Source: Streptomyces sp. P3
GTDB lineage: Bacteria; Actinomycetota; Actinomycetes; Streptomycetales; Streptomycetaceae
NCBI RefSeq assembly: GCF_003032475.1
Contig: NZ_CP028369.1
Span: forward strand, 7,936,001-8,000,000
Length of the DNA: 64,000 bases
Reading direction: 5' to 3'
Under the pieces are notes generated by a model, which was not told where the DNA came from, did no database searches, and was given only the letters and a program-made list of their open reading frames with translations. The stretch's first letter is position 1; every line of letters begins with the position of its first letter. Position numbers and translations under genes: made by a program. Shown piece by piece: positions 25,275 to 34,647 of this stretch.

Positions 25275-25452
25275 GGCTCGCCAGGGAATTGAATCCGGTC
25301 CCAGCAGTGCACAGGCCGGGTCCGGGACACCTGAACAGTCGCGGACCCGGCCCCCCGGCCCCAATCTGAGAAGAAAAGGGCTCTGGATCCGCCCGATCGC
25401 CTCCACCCGATTCCCGTCGTTTTTCTCCGTCGCACAGTGAGGTGCAGGAAAG

Positions 25453-26472
25453 ATGGACAGCTCTTCTCCGTCCCGCTCACGCAGCATCGCTCCGGTCGTG
25501 GCCATGGCCGCGGCAGTGGCCCTGACCCTCGCAGGCTGCTCCAGCAGCTCCGGCGGGAAGAAGTCCGAGGAGAGCGCGGACGGCGCTTCCGCGGGCAAGG
25601 CGAGCACCCCGCAGATGACGGTGGCGCTGGTGACCCACCAGTCGCCCGGCGACACCTTCTGGGACATCGTCCGCAAGGGCGCCGAGGCCGCCGCCGCCAA
25701 GGACAACGTCAAGCTGGTCTACTCCGCCGACCCGAACGCCGGCAACCAGGCCAACCTGATCCAGAACGCGATCGACCAGAAGGTCGACGGCATCGCCGTC
25801 ACCCTGGCCAAGCCGGACGCGCTCAAGGACGTCATAGCCAAGGCGAAGACCGCGAAGATACCCGTGGTCGGCCTCAACTCCGGTGTCAGCGAGTGGAAGA
25901 ACCTCGGCCTGATGGAGTTCTTCGGCCAGGACGAGACCGTGGCCGGCGAGGCCCTCGGCAACCGGCTCAACACCGAGGGCGCCAAGAAGGCCGTCTGCGT
26001 CATCCAGGAGCAGGGCAACATCGGCCTCACCCAGCGCTGCGACGGCGTGAAGAAGACCTTCAAGGGCACCACCGAGGTCCTCAACGTCAACGGCACCGAC
26101 ATGCCGTCGGTCAAGTCGACGATCACCGCCAAGCTGAGCCAGGACAAGGCCATCGACTACGTGGTCACCCTCGGCGCCCCGTTCGCGCTGACGTCGGTGC
26201 AGTCGGCGGCCGACGCGGGCAGCAAGGCCAAGATCGCCACGTTCGACCTCAACAAGGACCTGACCGGTGCCATCAGCAAGGGCACGATCCAGTTCGCCGT
26301 CGACCAGCAGCCCTACCTCCAGGGCTACCTGGCGATCGACTCGCTGTGGCTCTACAAGAACAACGGCAACTACATGGGCGGCGGCGAGCAGCCGGTGCTG
26401 ACCGGCCCGGCCTTCGTCGACAAGTCCAACGTCGAGGCGGTCGCCGCGTACGCCGCCAAGGGCACCCGGTGA
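25453..26472 (+). CDS. Sugar ABC transporter substrate-binding lipoprotein (RbsB-like)
   Basis: A 339-residue lipoprotein with signal helix and lipobox TLAGCSSSS, then a type I periplasmic-binding fold (Peripla_BP_4): MTVALVTHQSPGDTFWDIV, then NAIDQKVDGIAVTLAKPDAL, and a hinge region KIATFDLNKDLTGAISKG. This class captures monosaccharides or polyols (ribose, fructose, inositol) for a CUT2 importer. It starts a three-gene operon with permease and ATPase; its stop overlaps the permease start by one base. The myo-inositol-dehydrogenase-like gene at 30214 suggests inositol or a related polyol, but that is inference. Confidence 0.92.
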   Translation: MDSSSPSRSRSIAPVVAMAAAVALTLAGCSSSSGGKKSEESADGASAGKASTPQMTVALVTHQSPGDTFWDIVRKGAEAAAAKDNVKLVYSADPNAGNQANLIQNAIDQKVDGIAVTLAKPDALKDVIAKAKTAKIPVVGLNSGVSEWKNLGLMEFFGQDETVAGEALGNRLNTEGAKKAVCVIQEQGNIGLTQRCDGVKKTFKGTTEVLNVNGTDMPSVKSTITAKLSQDKAIDYVVTLGAPFALTSVQSAADAGSKAKIATFDLNKDLTGAISKGTIQFAVDQQPYLQGYLAIDSLWLYKNNGNYMGGGEQPVLTGPAFVDKSNVEAVAAYAAKGTR

Positions 26473-27545
26473 TGAGCGAGACCCATGCCGAGCCGGCGGT
26501 GACCACACCGCCGGCCTCCGGCCCGCAGCAGAGCGACGGCCGGACCGTCAGGCGGTCACTCGCGCTGCGGCTGCTGGCGCGCCCCGAAGTGGGGGTGTTC
26601 CTGGGCGCCGTCGCCGTGTACGTGTTCTTCCTGATCACGGCCCCGCCGGTGCGCGAGGGCAGCGCGATGGCGAACATCCTCTACCAGTCGTCGACCATCG
26701 GGATCATGGCGTTGCCGGTGGCGCTGCTGATGATCGGCGGCGAGTTCGACCTGTCGTCCGGCGTCGCGGTGATCACCTCGGCGCTCACCGCGAGCATGCT
26801 CAGCTACCAGCTCACCATGAACGTGTGGGTCGGTGTGGTGGTGGCGCTGATCGTGTCGCTGGGGATCGGGTTCCTCAACGGCTGGATGGTGGTGAAGACC
26901 GGCCTGCCGAGCTTCCTGATCACCCTGGGCACCTTCCTGATCCTGCAGGGTGTGAACCTGGCGGTGACCAAGCTGGTCACCACCAACGTGGCGACCGACG
27001 ACATCAGCGACATGGACGGCTTCGGACAGGCCAAGAAGGTCTTCGCGTCGTCGTTCCACATCGGCGACGTCCAGGTGAAGATCACCATCGTGTACTGGCT
27101 GGTGTTCGCGGCGCTGGCGACCTGGGTGCTGCTGCGCACCAGGTACGGAAACTGGATCTTCGCGGTGGGCGGCAACAAGGAGTCCGCGCGGGCGGTCGGC
27201 GTGCCGGTGACGTTCACGAAGATCTCGCTGTTCATGCTGGTCGGCTTCGGCGCCTGGTTCGTGGGGATGCACCAGCTGTTCACGTTCAACACCGTGCAGT
27301 CGGGTGAGGGCGTGGGGCAGGAGCTCATCTACATCTCCGCGGCCGTGATCGGCGGCTGTCTGCTGACCGGCGGCGCGGGCTCGGCGATCGGCCCGGTCTT
27401 CGGCGCTTTCATGTTCGGCATGGTGCAGCAGGGCATCGTCTACGCCGGCTGGAACCCCGACTGGTTCAAGGCCTTCCTCGGCGTGATGCTCCTCGGCGCC
27501 GTCCTGATCAATCTGTGGGTCAGCCGCACGGCGACCCGGAGGTGA
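26472..27545 (+). CDS. Sugar ABC transporter permease (CUT2, RbsC-like)
   Basis: A 357-residue membrane protein with a charged N-terminal tail and about ten hydrophobic segments. [20 protein letters not shown] and the later [21 protein letters not shown] are standard BPD_transp_2 signatures of ribose/fructose-type permeases; the second is the coupling loop to the ATPase. The ATG at 26472 overlaps the lipoprotein stop (TGATG). The ATPase gene follows after 8 bp. Confidence 0.93.
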   Translation: MSETHAEPAVTTPPASGPQQSDGRTVRRSLALRLLARPEVGVFLGAVAVYVFFLITAPPVREGSAMANILYQSSTIGIMALPVALLMIGGEFDLSSGVAVITSALTASMLSYQLTMNVWVGVVVALIVSLGIGFLNGWMVVKTGLPSFLITLGTFLILQGVNLAVTKLVTTNVATDDISDMDGFGQAKKVFASSFHIGDVQVKITIVYWLVFAALATWVLLRTRYGNWIFAVGGNKESARAVGVPVTFTKISLFMLVGFGAWFVGMHQLFTFNTVQSGEGVGQELIYISAAVIGGCLLTGGAGSAIGPVFGAFMFGMVQQGIVYAGWNPDWFKAFLGVMLLGAVLINLWVSRTATRR

Positions 27546-27553
27546 CCCACCCC

Positions 27554-28471
27554 ATGACATCCACCGACAAGAGCGGTACCCACGGGGCCGTGATCGCGGA
27601 CACCGTCCCCGAGACCGGGGACGGCCCGATCGTCGAACTGCGCGGCGCGGGCAAGTCCTACGGCAACATCCGTGCCCTGCACGGCGTGAGCCTCGCCGTC
27701 CATCCCGGGCGGGTGACCTGTGTGCTCGGCGACAACGGGGCCGGCAAGTCCACCCTCATCAAGATCGTCTCCGGGCTGCACCAGCACACCGAGGGCGAGT
27801 TCCTCGTCGACGGCCGGCCGGTGCGCTTCACGACGCCCCGCGAGGCCCTCGACCGCGGTATCGCCACCGTCTACCAGGACCTCGCCACCGTCCCCCTGAT
27901 GCCGGTCTGGCGCAACTTCTTCCTCGGCTCCGAGATGACCAAGGGCCCCTGGCCCGTGCGCCGTCTCGACATCGACGCCATGAAGAGGACCGCCGACCGC
28001 GAACTGCGCAACATGGGCATCGTCCTGGACGACCTGGAACAGCCCATCGGCACGCTCTCCGGCGGCCAGCGTCAGTGCGTCGCCATCGCCCGCGCCGTCT
28101 ACTTCGGCGCCCGGGTGCTGATCCTGGACGAGCCCACCGCCGCCCTCGGCGTCAAGCAGTCGGGTGTGGTCCTGAAGTACATCGCCGCCGCCCGCGACCG
28201 CGGCCTCGGCGTCATCTTCATCACCCACAACCCGCACCACGCCTACATGGTCGGCGACCACTTCAGCGTCCTGCGCCTCGGCACCATGGAGCTCACCGCC
28301 TCCCGTGACCGGGTCAGCCTCGAAGAGCTCACCAACCACATGGCCGGCGGCGCCGAACTCGCGGCTCTCAAGCACGAGTTGTCCCAGGTGCGTGGCGTCG
28401 ACGTCGACGAGCTCCCGGAGGAGAAGGACCTCACCGCCCCCGTGGCGAACGAGGACGAGGGCCGGTCCTGA
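27554..28471 (+). CDS. Sugar ABC transporter ATP-binding protein (single-domain, FrcA-like)
   Basis: A 305-residue ATPase with one nucleotide-binding domain instead of the usual two of RbsA. Walker A is [16 protein letters not shown]-loop [12 protein letters not shown], signature [15 protein letters not shown], Walker [16 protein letters not shown] and switch His [11 protein letters not shown]. Single-domain members such as FrcA work as homodimers. The C-terminal 45 residues are acidic and unique. The ATG at 27554 is preferred to GTG 27542, which lies on top of the ribosome-binding site. A terminator-like hairpin follows at 28491-28525. Confidence 0.92.
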   Translation: MTSTDKSGTHGAVIADTVPETGDGPIVELRGAGKSYGNIRALHGVSLAVHPGRVTCVLGDNGAGKSTLIKIVSGLHQHTEGEFLVDGRPVRFTTPREALDRGIATVYQDLATVPLMPVWRNFFLGSEMTKGPWPVRRLDIDAMKRTADRELRNMGIVLDDLEQPIGTLSGGQRQCVAIARAVYFGARVLILDEPTAALGVKQSGVVLKYIAAARDRGLGVIFITHNPHHAYMVGDHFSVLRLGTMELTASRDRVSLEELTNHMAGGAELAALKHELSQVRGVDVDELPEEKDLTAPVANEDEGRS

Positions 28472-28490
28472 GACACCGGCAGGACCGGAC

Positions 28491-28525
28491 GGGAGCGTCC
28501 GTCGCCGACAGGCGGCGACGCTCCC
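28491..28525 (+). terminator. Terminator hairpin of the sugar ABC operon
   Basis: GGGAGCGTC (28491-28499) pairs perfectly with GACGCTCCC (28517-28525) around a GC-rich loop that can fold further. It begins 20 bp after the ATPase stop. No T run. Confidence 0.55.
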
Positions 28526-28621
28526 GCGCTCGTATGGTGGGGGAGATGGGCCGCATGCGGCCCGTGCCCCATGGTGCGGCTGTGGCCTGCGGCGCAACCC
28601 CCCACACGCGGGAGCGAGCCC

Positions 28622-29872
28622 ATGACACACCCGTATCCACGTCTGCGCGGGGGCGCGGTCGTCGTCGCCGCGGTGGGAGCGCTGCTGGCGCCCGCCGTCG
28701 GCGTCACCGCCGCCGCGCCCGGCCCGGCAACCGCCGTCTCCGCGACCCCACCGCCCTCGCCCGACCCGTCCGGTGGCGACGACGTCGTCGAACTCACCCC
28801 CTCGGTACGGCAGCAGGTCGACCAGGCCGTCCGGCGGGTCATGGAACAGGCGGACGTCCCGGGCGTGAGCGTCGGCATCTGGACGCCCGACAAAGGCCGT
28901 TACGTGAAGTCCTTCGGCGTCGCGGACAAGAGCACCGGCAGGGAGATGGACCCCGGCCTCTTCATGCGCATCGGCAGCGAGACCAAGACGTTCACCGTCA
29001 CCGGCGTCCTCCAACTGGTCGACCAGGGCACGATCGGTCTGGACGACACGATCGGCGAGTACGTCGACGGCGTGCCGAACGGCGACGAGATCACCCTGCG
29101 CCAGCTGGCCGGCATGCGCAGCGGACTGTTCAACTACTCGCAGGACGAAGCCTTCTTCAAGGCGCTCACCGCCGACCCGCGCAAGCCCTTCACGCCGCGG
29201 CAACTGCTCGACTACGCGTTCAGGCACCCCGTGTTGTTCCCGCCGGGCGAGAAGTTCTTCTACTGCAACACCAACCTGATCCTGCTCGGCCTGGTCGTCG
29301 AGAAGGCGAGCGGGCAGCCCCTGGACGAATACGTCCAGGAGCACATCCTGGATCCGGCCGGCCTCGACGACACCCTCTTCCCCACCGGAAACGAGTTCCC
29401 GACGCCGCACGCGCAGGGCTACACGAACCAGACCGCGTCCGGCGAGGTCGAGGACTCGGCGGACTGGGACCCCTCCTGGGCCTGGGCGGCCGGCGCGATG
29501 ATCTCCCGGTTGGACGACCTGCGGGTCTGGGCGCGCACCGTGGCCACCGGTGTGCTGCCCGACGGCGAACGGATGGTCAGCGCGGCCACCCAGAAGCAGC
29601 GGCTGACCACCCCGCCCACCACGATCCCCGGCGCGGGATACGGCCTCGGCATCTTCGACGTGCAGGGATGGATCGGCCACAACGGCTCCCTGCCGGGCTA
29701 CGAGTCGCTGACCGTCTATCTGCCGTCGGCGCAGGCCACCCTGGTCGTCGTGCTGAACACCGACATCGACTACAAGAACCAGGAACCCAGCACCCTGTTC
29801 GGCGACGCGATCACGAGGATCGTCTCACCGGACCACGTCTTCGACCTCCCTGCGGAACCGGCGGCGCGGTGA
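28622..29872 (+). CDS. Exported serine hydrolase, beta-lactamase/D-alanyl-D-alanine carboxypeptidase family
   Basis: A 416-residue protein with signal peptide (RLRGGAVVVAAVGALLAPAVG) and a Pro-rich linker. The catalytic domain has RIGSETKTF (Ser-x-x-Lys), FYCNTNLILLG (Tyr-x-Asn type motif) and the third motif in WIGHNGSLPGYES (H-x-G). The triad is intact. Family members cleave D-Ala-D-Ala peptides, esters or D-amino peptides. The start ATG at 28622 follows GGGAGC. It is a single gene between the ABC operon and a small gene. Compare the homologue at 54705, whose lysine is missing. Confidence 0.9.
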   Translation: MTHPYPRLRGGAVVVAAVGALLAPAVGVTAAAPGPATAVSATPPPSPDPSGGDDVVELTPSVRQQVDQAVRRVMEQADVPGVSVGIWTPDKGRYVKSFGVADKSTGREMDPGLFMRIGSETKTFTVTGVLQLVDQGTIGLDDTIGEYVDGVPNGDEITLRQLAGMRSGLFNYSQDEAFFKALTADPRKPFTPRQLLDYAFRHPVLFPPGEKFFYCNTNLILLGLVVEKASGQPLDEYVQEHILDPAGLDDTLFPTGNEFPTPHAQGYTNQTASGEVEDSADWDPSWAWAAGAMISRLDDLRVWARTVATGVLPDGERMVSAATQKQRLTTPPTTIPGAGYGLGIFDVQGWIGHNGSLPGYESLTVYLPSAQATLVVVLNTDIDYKNQEPSTLFGDAITRIVSPDHVFDLPAEPAAR

Positions 29873-29934
29873 GGACGTTGCAGAAGACAGAGGGCACGGG
29901 ACGGGAACGTGCCGAGCAGCGCGGGGAGGGTGAG

Positions 29935-30135
29935 ATGCGGGAAGAGCAGCAGCAGGCGGAACAGCCGCAGGAGCAGCGGGCGGACGCCGCGGAGGCGGGG
30001 CGCCGGGCTCGGTTCGGTGCACTGCCGGAGCGGGTGGACCCGCAGGATCTGGTGGAGGAGAGGCCGGCGACCCCACGCGACCCGGCGCGGGACGCCTACG
30101 ACCCGGACCAGGTCGCGATCCGCTACGGCCTGTGA
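29935..30135 (+). CDS. Small conserved hypothetical protein (66 aa)
   Basis: A short acidic/Gln-rich protein: MREEQQQAEQPQEQ at the start, then LPERVDPQDLVEERPATPRD and terminal DPDQVAIRYGL. The sequence pattern is one I recall from Streptomyces hypothetical proteins of similar size. GGGGAGGG lies 4 bp before the ATG, an unusually strong ribosome-binding site supporting expression. No membrane segment or known domain. Function unknown. Confidence 0.6.
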   Translation: MREEQQQAEQPQEQRADAAEAGRRARFGALPERVDPQDLVEERPATPRDPARDAYDPDQVAIRYGL

Positions 30136-30140
30136 GCCCG

Positions 30141-30194
30141 GCGAGGGCGGCCGGGGACCGGGGCGCGCTCCGCCCCTGCCCCGGCCGCCCTCGC
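30141..30194. terminator. Bidirectional terminator hairpin
   Basis: GCGAGGGCGGCCGGGG (30141-30156) pairs perfectly with 30179-30194, a 16-bp stem between the small gene (rightward) and the oxidoreductase gene (leftward). It starts 5 bp after the small gene's stop codon. Confidence 0.7.
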
Positions 30195-30213
30195 CCGGCC
30201 GCTTCGAAAAGGG

Positions 30214-31218
30214 TCAGGAACCCCGAACCTCCGCGATCGTCACCGGCCGGTGCTCGTGCAGGGACAGCGTGCACGCCTCGGCGATCCAGCCCGCCTCCAG
30301 CGCGTCCTCGATCGTGCAGGGCGAGGGGCGGGCGCCCGCCACGACCTCGGTGAACGCGGTGAGTTCGGCGCGGTACGCGGCGGTGAAGCGGTCCATGAAG
30401 AAGTCGTGCGGGGTGCCGGCCGGGAAGGTGACCCCGGGCTCCACCGAGCGCAGCGGCAGCTTGTCCTCCAGACCCACGGCGATCGAGTCGGTGAAGCCGT
30501 GGATCTCCATGCGTACGTCGTAACCGCGGGCGTTGTGGCGGGAGTTGGACACCACCGCGATCGTGCCGTCGTCGAGGGTGAGGATCGCGCCGGTGGTGTC
30601 GGCGTCGCCCGCCGCCTTGATGTAGTCGGCGCCCCGGTTGCCGCCGACCGCGTACACCTCGCTCACCTCGCGGCCCGTGACCCAGCGGATGATGTCGAAG
30701 TCGTGCACGGAACAGTCCCGGAAGATACCGCCGGAGGCGGCCACGTACGCGGCGGGCGGCGGGGCCGGGTCCAGGGTGGTCGAGCGGACCGTGTGCAGCG
30801 TGCCCAGCTCACCGGCGCGCACGGCGGCCCGAGCGGCCACGAAGCCCGCGTCGAAACGGCGGTTGTAGCCGATCTGGATGGGCACCGGACTGCCCTGGAC
30901 GGCCTTGAGCACCTCGACGCCCTCCGCCATCGTCCGCGCGACGGGCTTCTCGCAGAAGACGGGGACGCCCGCCTCGACGGCGGCGAGGATCAGGCCCGGG
31001 TGGGCGTCGGTCGCGGCGGCGATCACGACGCCGTCCACCCCGGCGGCCAGCACCGCTTCGGGGGAGTCCGCCACCTCGGCGCCGAACCGCTCGGCGGCGG
31101 CCTTGGCGGCCTCGGCGAACGGATCGGCCACGACGAGCGACTCGACGGCGTCGAGTCCGGAGAGGGTCTCGGCGTGGAAGGCGCCGATGCGGCCGAGGCC
31201 GAGGATTCCGATGCGCAT
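30214..31218 (-). CDS. Gfo/Idh/MocA oxidoreductase, myo-inositol 2-dehydrogenase-like
   Basis: A 334-residue NAD(P)-dependent dehydrogenase. The Rossmann domain opens with ILGLGRIGAFHAETL, and the catalytic lysine is in FCEKPVART. The substrate domain has IFRDCSVHDFDIIRWVTG with the Asp/His pair of inositol dehydrogenases. Expected reaction is oxidation of myo-inositol or a related cyclitol to an inosose. It is the last gene of a leftward set with PhyH dioxygenase and SDR. A two-and-a-half-copy 17-bp repeat separates it from the SDR gene. Substrate assignment is from family resemblance and the neighbouring CUT2 transporter. Confidence 0.82.
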   Translation of the reverse strand: MRIGILGLGRIGAFHAETLSGLDAVESLVVADPFAEAAKAAAERFGAEVADSPEAVLAAGVDGVVIAAATDAHPGLILAAVEAGVPVFCEKPVARTMAEGVEVLKAVQGSPVPIQIGYNRRFDAGFVAARAAVRAGELGTLHTVRSTTLDPAPPPAAYVAASGGIFRDCSVHDFDIIRWVTGREVSEVYAVGGNRGADYIKAAGDADTTGAILTLDDGTIAVVSNSRHNARGYDVRMEIHGFTDSIAVGLEDKLPLRSVEPGVTFPAGTPHDFFMDRFTAAYRAELTAFTEVVAGARPSPCTIEDALEAGWIAEACTLSLHEHRPVTIAEVRGS

Positions 31219-31245
31219 GAGGGTGCAGCTCCTTGAGGGTCTTGC

Positions 31246-31287
31246 GGGGAGGGGACGGAGACGGGGAGGGGACGGAGACGGGGAGGG
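31246..31287. repeat. 17-bp tandem repeat, 2.5 copies
   Basis: GGGGAGGGGACGGAGAC occurs perfectly at 31246-31262 and 31263-31279, and half a copy follows, filling most of the 86-bp spacer between the SDR and oxidoreductase genes. On the minus strand it reads as a pyrimidine tract and may slow transcription. Confidence 0.85.
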
Positions 31288-31304
31288 CGGGCGGGGGCGG
31301 CGGT

Positions 31305-32081
31305 CTAGTCGAGCCCGCCGAGGACGTTCTGGTCCCAGTCGATCACCGAACCGGTGACCACGCCGGACCGGTCCGACAGGAGCAGGACGACGAAGTCGGC
31401 GATCTCGTCGGGCAGGCCCAGTCTGCCCATCGGCAACCGTACGGCGGCCTGCTCGCGCCAGTCGTCGCCCGCGCCGTGGAAGGCCCGCTGCGTGGCGTCC
31501 TCGCCCTCGGTGGCCGTCCAGCCGATGTTGAGTCCGTTGATCCGGATGCGGTCGAAGCGGTGGGCGTGCGCGGCGTTGCGGGTGAGGCCCATGAGGCCGG
31601 CCTTGGCGGCGACGTACGGCGCGAGGAAGGGCTGTCCGCCGTGCGCCGAGGAGGTGATGATGTTGACGATCGTGCCGGGGGCCTCGCGGGACAGCATGTC
31701 CGCGACCGCCGCCTGCATGGCGAAGAACGGCGCCCGCAGATTGATCGCGATGTGCTGGTCGAACAGCTCGGGCGAGGTGTCCAGCAGCGTGCCCCGGGAG
31801 GTCAGCCCCGCCGAGTTCACCAGGCAGTCGACCCGTCCGTAGGCCCTCACCGTCTCGGCCACCGACGCCCGCGCCTGTTCCGCGTCCGCCAGGTCGGCCC
31901 GGACGAACACGGCCTTGCCGCCCGCGGCGGTCAGTTCCGCGACCAACGCCTCGCCCGGCTCCCGCCGCCGTCCGGTGACGGCCACGAGGGCGCCCTCACC
32001 GACCGCGGCCCGTGCGACGGCGGCGCCCACACCCTGGCTGCCGCCGTTGACGAGTACGACCTTGTCGTCGAGAAGTCCCAT
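31305..32081 (-). CDS. Short-chain dehydrogenase/reductase
   Basis: A 258-residue SDR. The nucleotide motif is VNGGSQGVGAA (with the usual TGxxxGxG threonine replaced by Asn), and Arg residues after beta-2 (TGRRREPGE) suggest NADP(H). NSAGLT and the catalytic Ser (IITSSAHGG), Tyr and Lys (YVAAKAG) are present. It probably acts on the same polyol or keto-sugar as the neighbouring oxidoreductase. Located 30 bp after the PhyH gene on the same strand, within one operon. Confidence 0.87.
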   Translation of the reverse strand: MGLLDDKVVLVNGGSQGVGAAVARAAVGEGALVAVTGRRREPGEALVAELTAAGGKAVFVRADLADAEQARASVAETVRAYGRVDCLVNSAGLTSRGTLLDTSPELFDQHIAINLRAPFFAMQAAVADMLSREAPGTIVNIITSSAHGGQPFLAPYVAAKAGLMGLTRNAAHAHRFDRIRINGLNIGWTATEGEDATQRAFHGAGDDWREQAAVRLPMGRLGLPDEIADFVVLLLSDRSGVVTGSVIDWDQNVLGGLD

Positions 32082-32111
32082 GTACGGGGTTCCTAATCCG
32101 TGAGATGTCTT

Positions 32112-33281
32112 TCAGCTGGTGCGCCGTGCGGCGCCTGCTCGCAGCGCGTCCCGGAGCGTCCGCGGGGTCCACTCCTCGCGCAGCGCCCGTCGTACGAGGT
32201 CCGCCTGCGGGGGCGGGGCCAGTCCGTCGACCGGCGGGTCGGCGTCGAGGTTGGTGGGGAAGGGGTAGCTCTCGGCGCTCGCGGCGACGACCCGCTCCAG
32301 CCATTCCTCGCCGGCGCCCCGAGCCCTGCGGCCGAGCAGCACGGGGTAGACCGCGTTCACCACCGCCTCCCGGTCCACGGTCTCCATCGCGCGTCCGAAG
32401 GCCGAGGACACCTGGAGCAGGTTGGCCGTCCGGCGCACGTCGGCGGTGCGGTTGGCGCCGGCGGCGTGGAAGACGGCCGGGTTGAAGAACACGGCGTCGC
32501 CCTTGGCCAGCGGCAACTGCACGTGCCGCGCTGCGAAGTAGGCCCGGAACTCCGGCCGCCGCCAGGCGAGATAGCCCGGCTCGTAGGTCTGCGAGTACGG
32601 CAGGTACAGCGTGGGCCCGGACTCCACCGGCATGTCGCAGTGCGCCACCGCGCCCTGCAGCGTGAGCACCGGGGAGAGCCGGTGGACGTGCGCGGGGTAG
32701 GCGGCGGCCGCCTCGTCGGAGAGGAACCCGAGGTGGTAGTCGCGGTGCGGGCTCTGCGCCGCGCCGCCCGGGTTGACCACGTTGACCTGCGAGGTCACCT
32801 GGTAGCCGGGACCGAGCCAGGCGTGGGCGACCAGGGCGAGGACGTCGCTCGCGTAGTAGTCGGCGAACGCCGCCGGGTCGTGGAGGGCGGCCTTCTCCAG
32901 GGCGTTCCAGACGCGGTCGTTGGCGCCGGGCTTCGCGAAGTGGTCCCCGGCGGTCGCCCCCGAGGCGTGCTGCGCGGCGATGAGCGCGTCGAAGACGGCC
33001 GTCAGCCGGTCGACGACCGTCGCGTCGGGGAAGGCGCCGCGCAGCACGACCACGCCGGGGCCGCGGGAGAAGGCCCGCACCAGCTCCGCGCGCACCGCAC
33101 GGCCGCCGTCACCGGCCGCCCGCAGACGGGCGCTGTCGTAGACGAGGACGTTCTCCTCGATGCCCGCGGCGTGCGGGAAGTCGGCGAGGTCGGTCGTGCG
33201 CTCGACGAGCGAGCGGAACACGTCCAGGTCGCAGTCCTGCTCGGTCAGCCAGGCGGGGCCCTGCACGGAGGTGAAGGACAT
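32112..33281 (-). CDS. Phytanoyl-CoA dioxygenase (PhyH) family protein
   Basis: A 389-residue Fe(II)/2-oxoglutarate-type oxygenase. The HxD iron ligands lie in QSPHRDYHLGF and the distal His in VFFNPAVFHAAGANRT, followed by an Arg (RRTANLLQ) suited to 2-oxoglutarate binding. The fold ends with an Arg-rich C-terminal tail. Family members hydroxylate unactivated carbons in lipids, sugars or natural products. It is the first gene of an operon with an SDR and an inositol-dehydrogenase-like enzyme, so a polyol-derived substrate is plausible. The promoter region upstream holds a 12-bp palindrome and is shared with a divergent LacI gene. Confidence 0.87.
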   Translation of the reverse strand: MSFTSVQGPAWLTEQDCDLDVFRSLVERTTDLADFPHAAGIEENVLVYDSARLRAAGDGGRAVRAELVRAFSRGPGVVVLRGAFPDATVVDRLTAVFDALIAAQHASGATAGDHFAKPGANDRVWNALEKAALHDPAAFADYYASDVLALVAHAWLGPGYQVTSQVNVVNPGGAAQSPHRDYHLGFLSDEAAAAYPAHVHRLSPVLTLQGAVAHCDMPVESGPTLYLPYSQTYEPGYLAWRRPEFRAYFAARHVQLPLAKGDAVFFNPAVFHAAGANRTADVRRTANLLQVSSAFGRAMETVDREAVVNAVYPVLLGRRARGAGEEWLERVVAASAESYPFPTNLDADPPVDGLAPPPQADLVRRALREEWTPRTLRDALRAGAARRTS

Positions 33282-33323
33282 CGGTGTCCCTTCGATGACA
33301 ACGGCGGCTCAGCCCTGCCATTC

Positions 33324-33335
33324 TTGTCATGACAA
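33324..33335. promoter_or_regulatory. Palindrome TTGTCATGACAA (LacI/GntR operator candidate)
   Basis: A perfect 12-bp palindrome in the 117-bp divergent region between the PhyH operon and a LacI gene; a half site ATGACAA follows the same pattern at 33295-33301. It matches 10 of 12 bases with 25250-25261 in the promoter region of the sugar ABC operon, suggesting one regulator acts at both. Confidence 0.6.
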
Positions 33336-33398
33336 ACCCGTCGAACAACCAGCAGGCGGCCGTCAAAAACCCCTCAAGCCGATGCCGAGGAGTATTCC

Positions 33399-34433
33399 GT
33401 GGGTCACCCCTTCCCCCTCCGTGAGATCGCACGTCAGGCCGGTCTGAGCGAGGCGACCGTCGACCGGGTGCTCAACGGCAGGGGCGGGGTGCGCGAGTCC
33501 ACCGCGCAGGAGGTGCGCCGGGCCGTCGCCGACCTCGACCGCCAGCGCACCCAGGTCAGGCTCGTCGGCCGCACCTTCATGATCGACATCGTGATGCAGG
33601 CGCCGGAACGGTTCACCACCGCCGTCCGCTCCGCCCTGGAGGCCGAGCTGCCGTCGCTGCACCCGGCGGTGCTGCGCTCGCGCTTCCACTTCCGCGAGAC
33701 CGGACCGGCCGGGGAACTGGTGGCGACCCTGGACCGGATAGCCCGCCGCGGCTCGCAGGGGGTGATCCTCAAGGCGCCGGACGTTCCCGAGGTCACCGCG
33801 GCCGTCGGCCGGCTGGTGGCCGCCGGCATCCCGGTCGTCACGCTGGTCACGGACCTGCCCGCCAGCGCCCGGCTCGCCTACGTCGGCATCGACGACCGCG
33901 CGGCCGGCGCGACCGCCGCCTATCTCGTGGGCCAGTGGCTGGGCGACCGGCCCGGCAATGTCCTCACCAGCCTGAGCAGCGGGTTCTTCCGCAACGAGGA
34001 GGAGCGCGAGATGGGTTTCCGCGGCGTGATGCGGGCCCGGCACCCGGAGCGGGCGCTCGTGGAGATCGTCGGCGGACAGGGCCTGGACGCCACCCAGTAC
34101 GACCTCGTGCGCGGCGCACTGGAGCGGGACCCGCAGATCCGCGCCGTCTACTCGATCGGCGGCGGCAACATCGCCGCCCTGCGCGCCTTCGCCGACCTCG
34201 GACGGACGTGCGCGGTGTTCGTCGCCCACGACCTCGACCAGGACAACACCCTGCTGCTGCGCGAGCACCGGCTGTCCGCAGTCCTCCACCACGACCTGCG
34301 CCACGACGTGCGCGAGGCCTGCCACACCGTGATGCGGGCGCACGGCGCGCTGCCGCCGGCCGGGCCCTCGCTGCCGTCGGCGATCCAGGTCGTCACGCCG
34401 TACAACATGCCGCCCCGGGCGGCGGCCGGCTGA
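33399..34433 (+). CDS. LacI-family transcriptional regulator
   Basis: A 344-residue repressor. The N-terminal helix-turn-helix is LREIARQAGLSEATVDRVLN; the sugar-binding domain follows with VGIDDRAAGATAAYLVGQWL and FVAHDLDQDNTLLLREHRLS, closer to the RbsB-like (Peripla_BP_4) type than to classic LacI. GTG 33399 is the start. It is divergent from the PhyH-SDR-oxidoreductase operon and shares the TTGTCATGACAA palindrome with it, so it probably represses that operon and perhaps the ABC transporter at 25.5 kb. The inducer is likely the transported sugar or polyol. Confidence 0.9.
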   Translation: MGHPFPLREIARQAGLSEATVDRVLNGRGGVRESTAQEVRRAVADLDRQRTQVRLVGRTFMIDIVMQAPERFTTAVRSALEAELPSLHPAVLRSRFHFRETGPAGELVATLDRIARRGSQGVILKAPDVPEVTAAVGRLVAAGIPVVTLVTDLPASARLAYVGIDDRAAGATAAYLVGQWLGDRPGNVLTSLSSGFFRNEEEREMGFRGVMRARHPERALVEIVGGQGLDATQYDLVRGALERDPQIRAVYSIGGGNIAALRAFADLGRTCAVFVAHDLDQDNTLLLREHRLSAVLHHDLRHDVREACHTVMRAHGALPPAGPSLPSAIQVVTPYNMPPRAAAG

Positions 34434-34647
34434 CGCTGGCCGCCGCCCGGGGCGTGCGCTTCCCCGGCCCTCCCGGGCGTCCGGCCGGGTGTTCCGGACG
34501 CCCCTCGGACGTACAGCCGGGCGCCGGACGACGACCTCGGACATGGAGTCCCCCCGAGATCTCGGCGTGGCGGATGCGGCGCCGGCCTCTCGGCTCCCCG
34601 CGGGGCTGGTCCGGGCCGGCCCTTGAGGACTGCCGGGTCGCGCGGGC

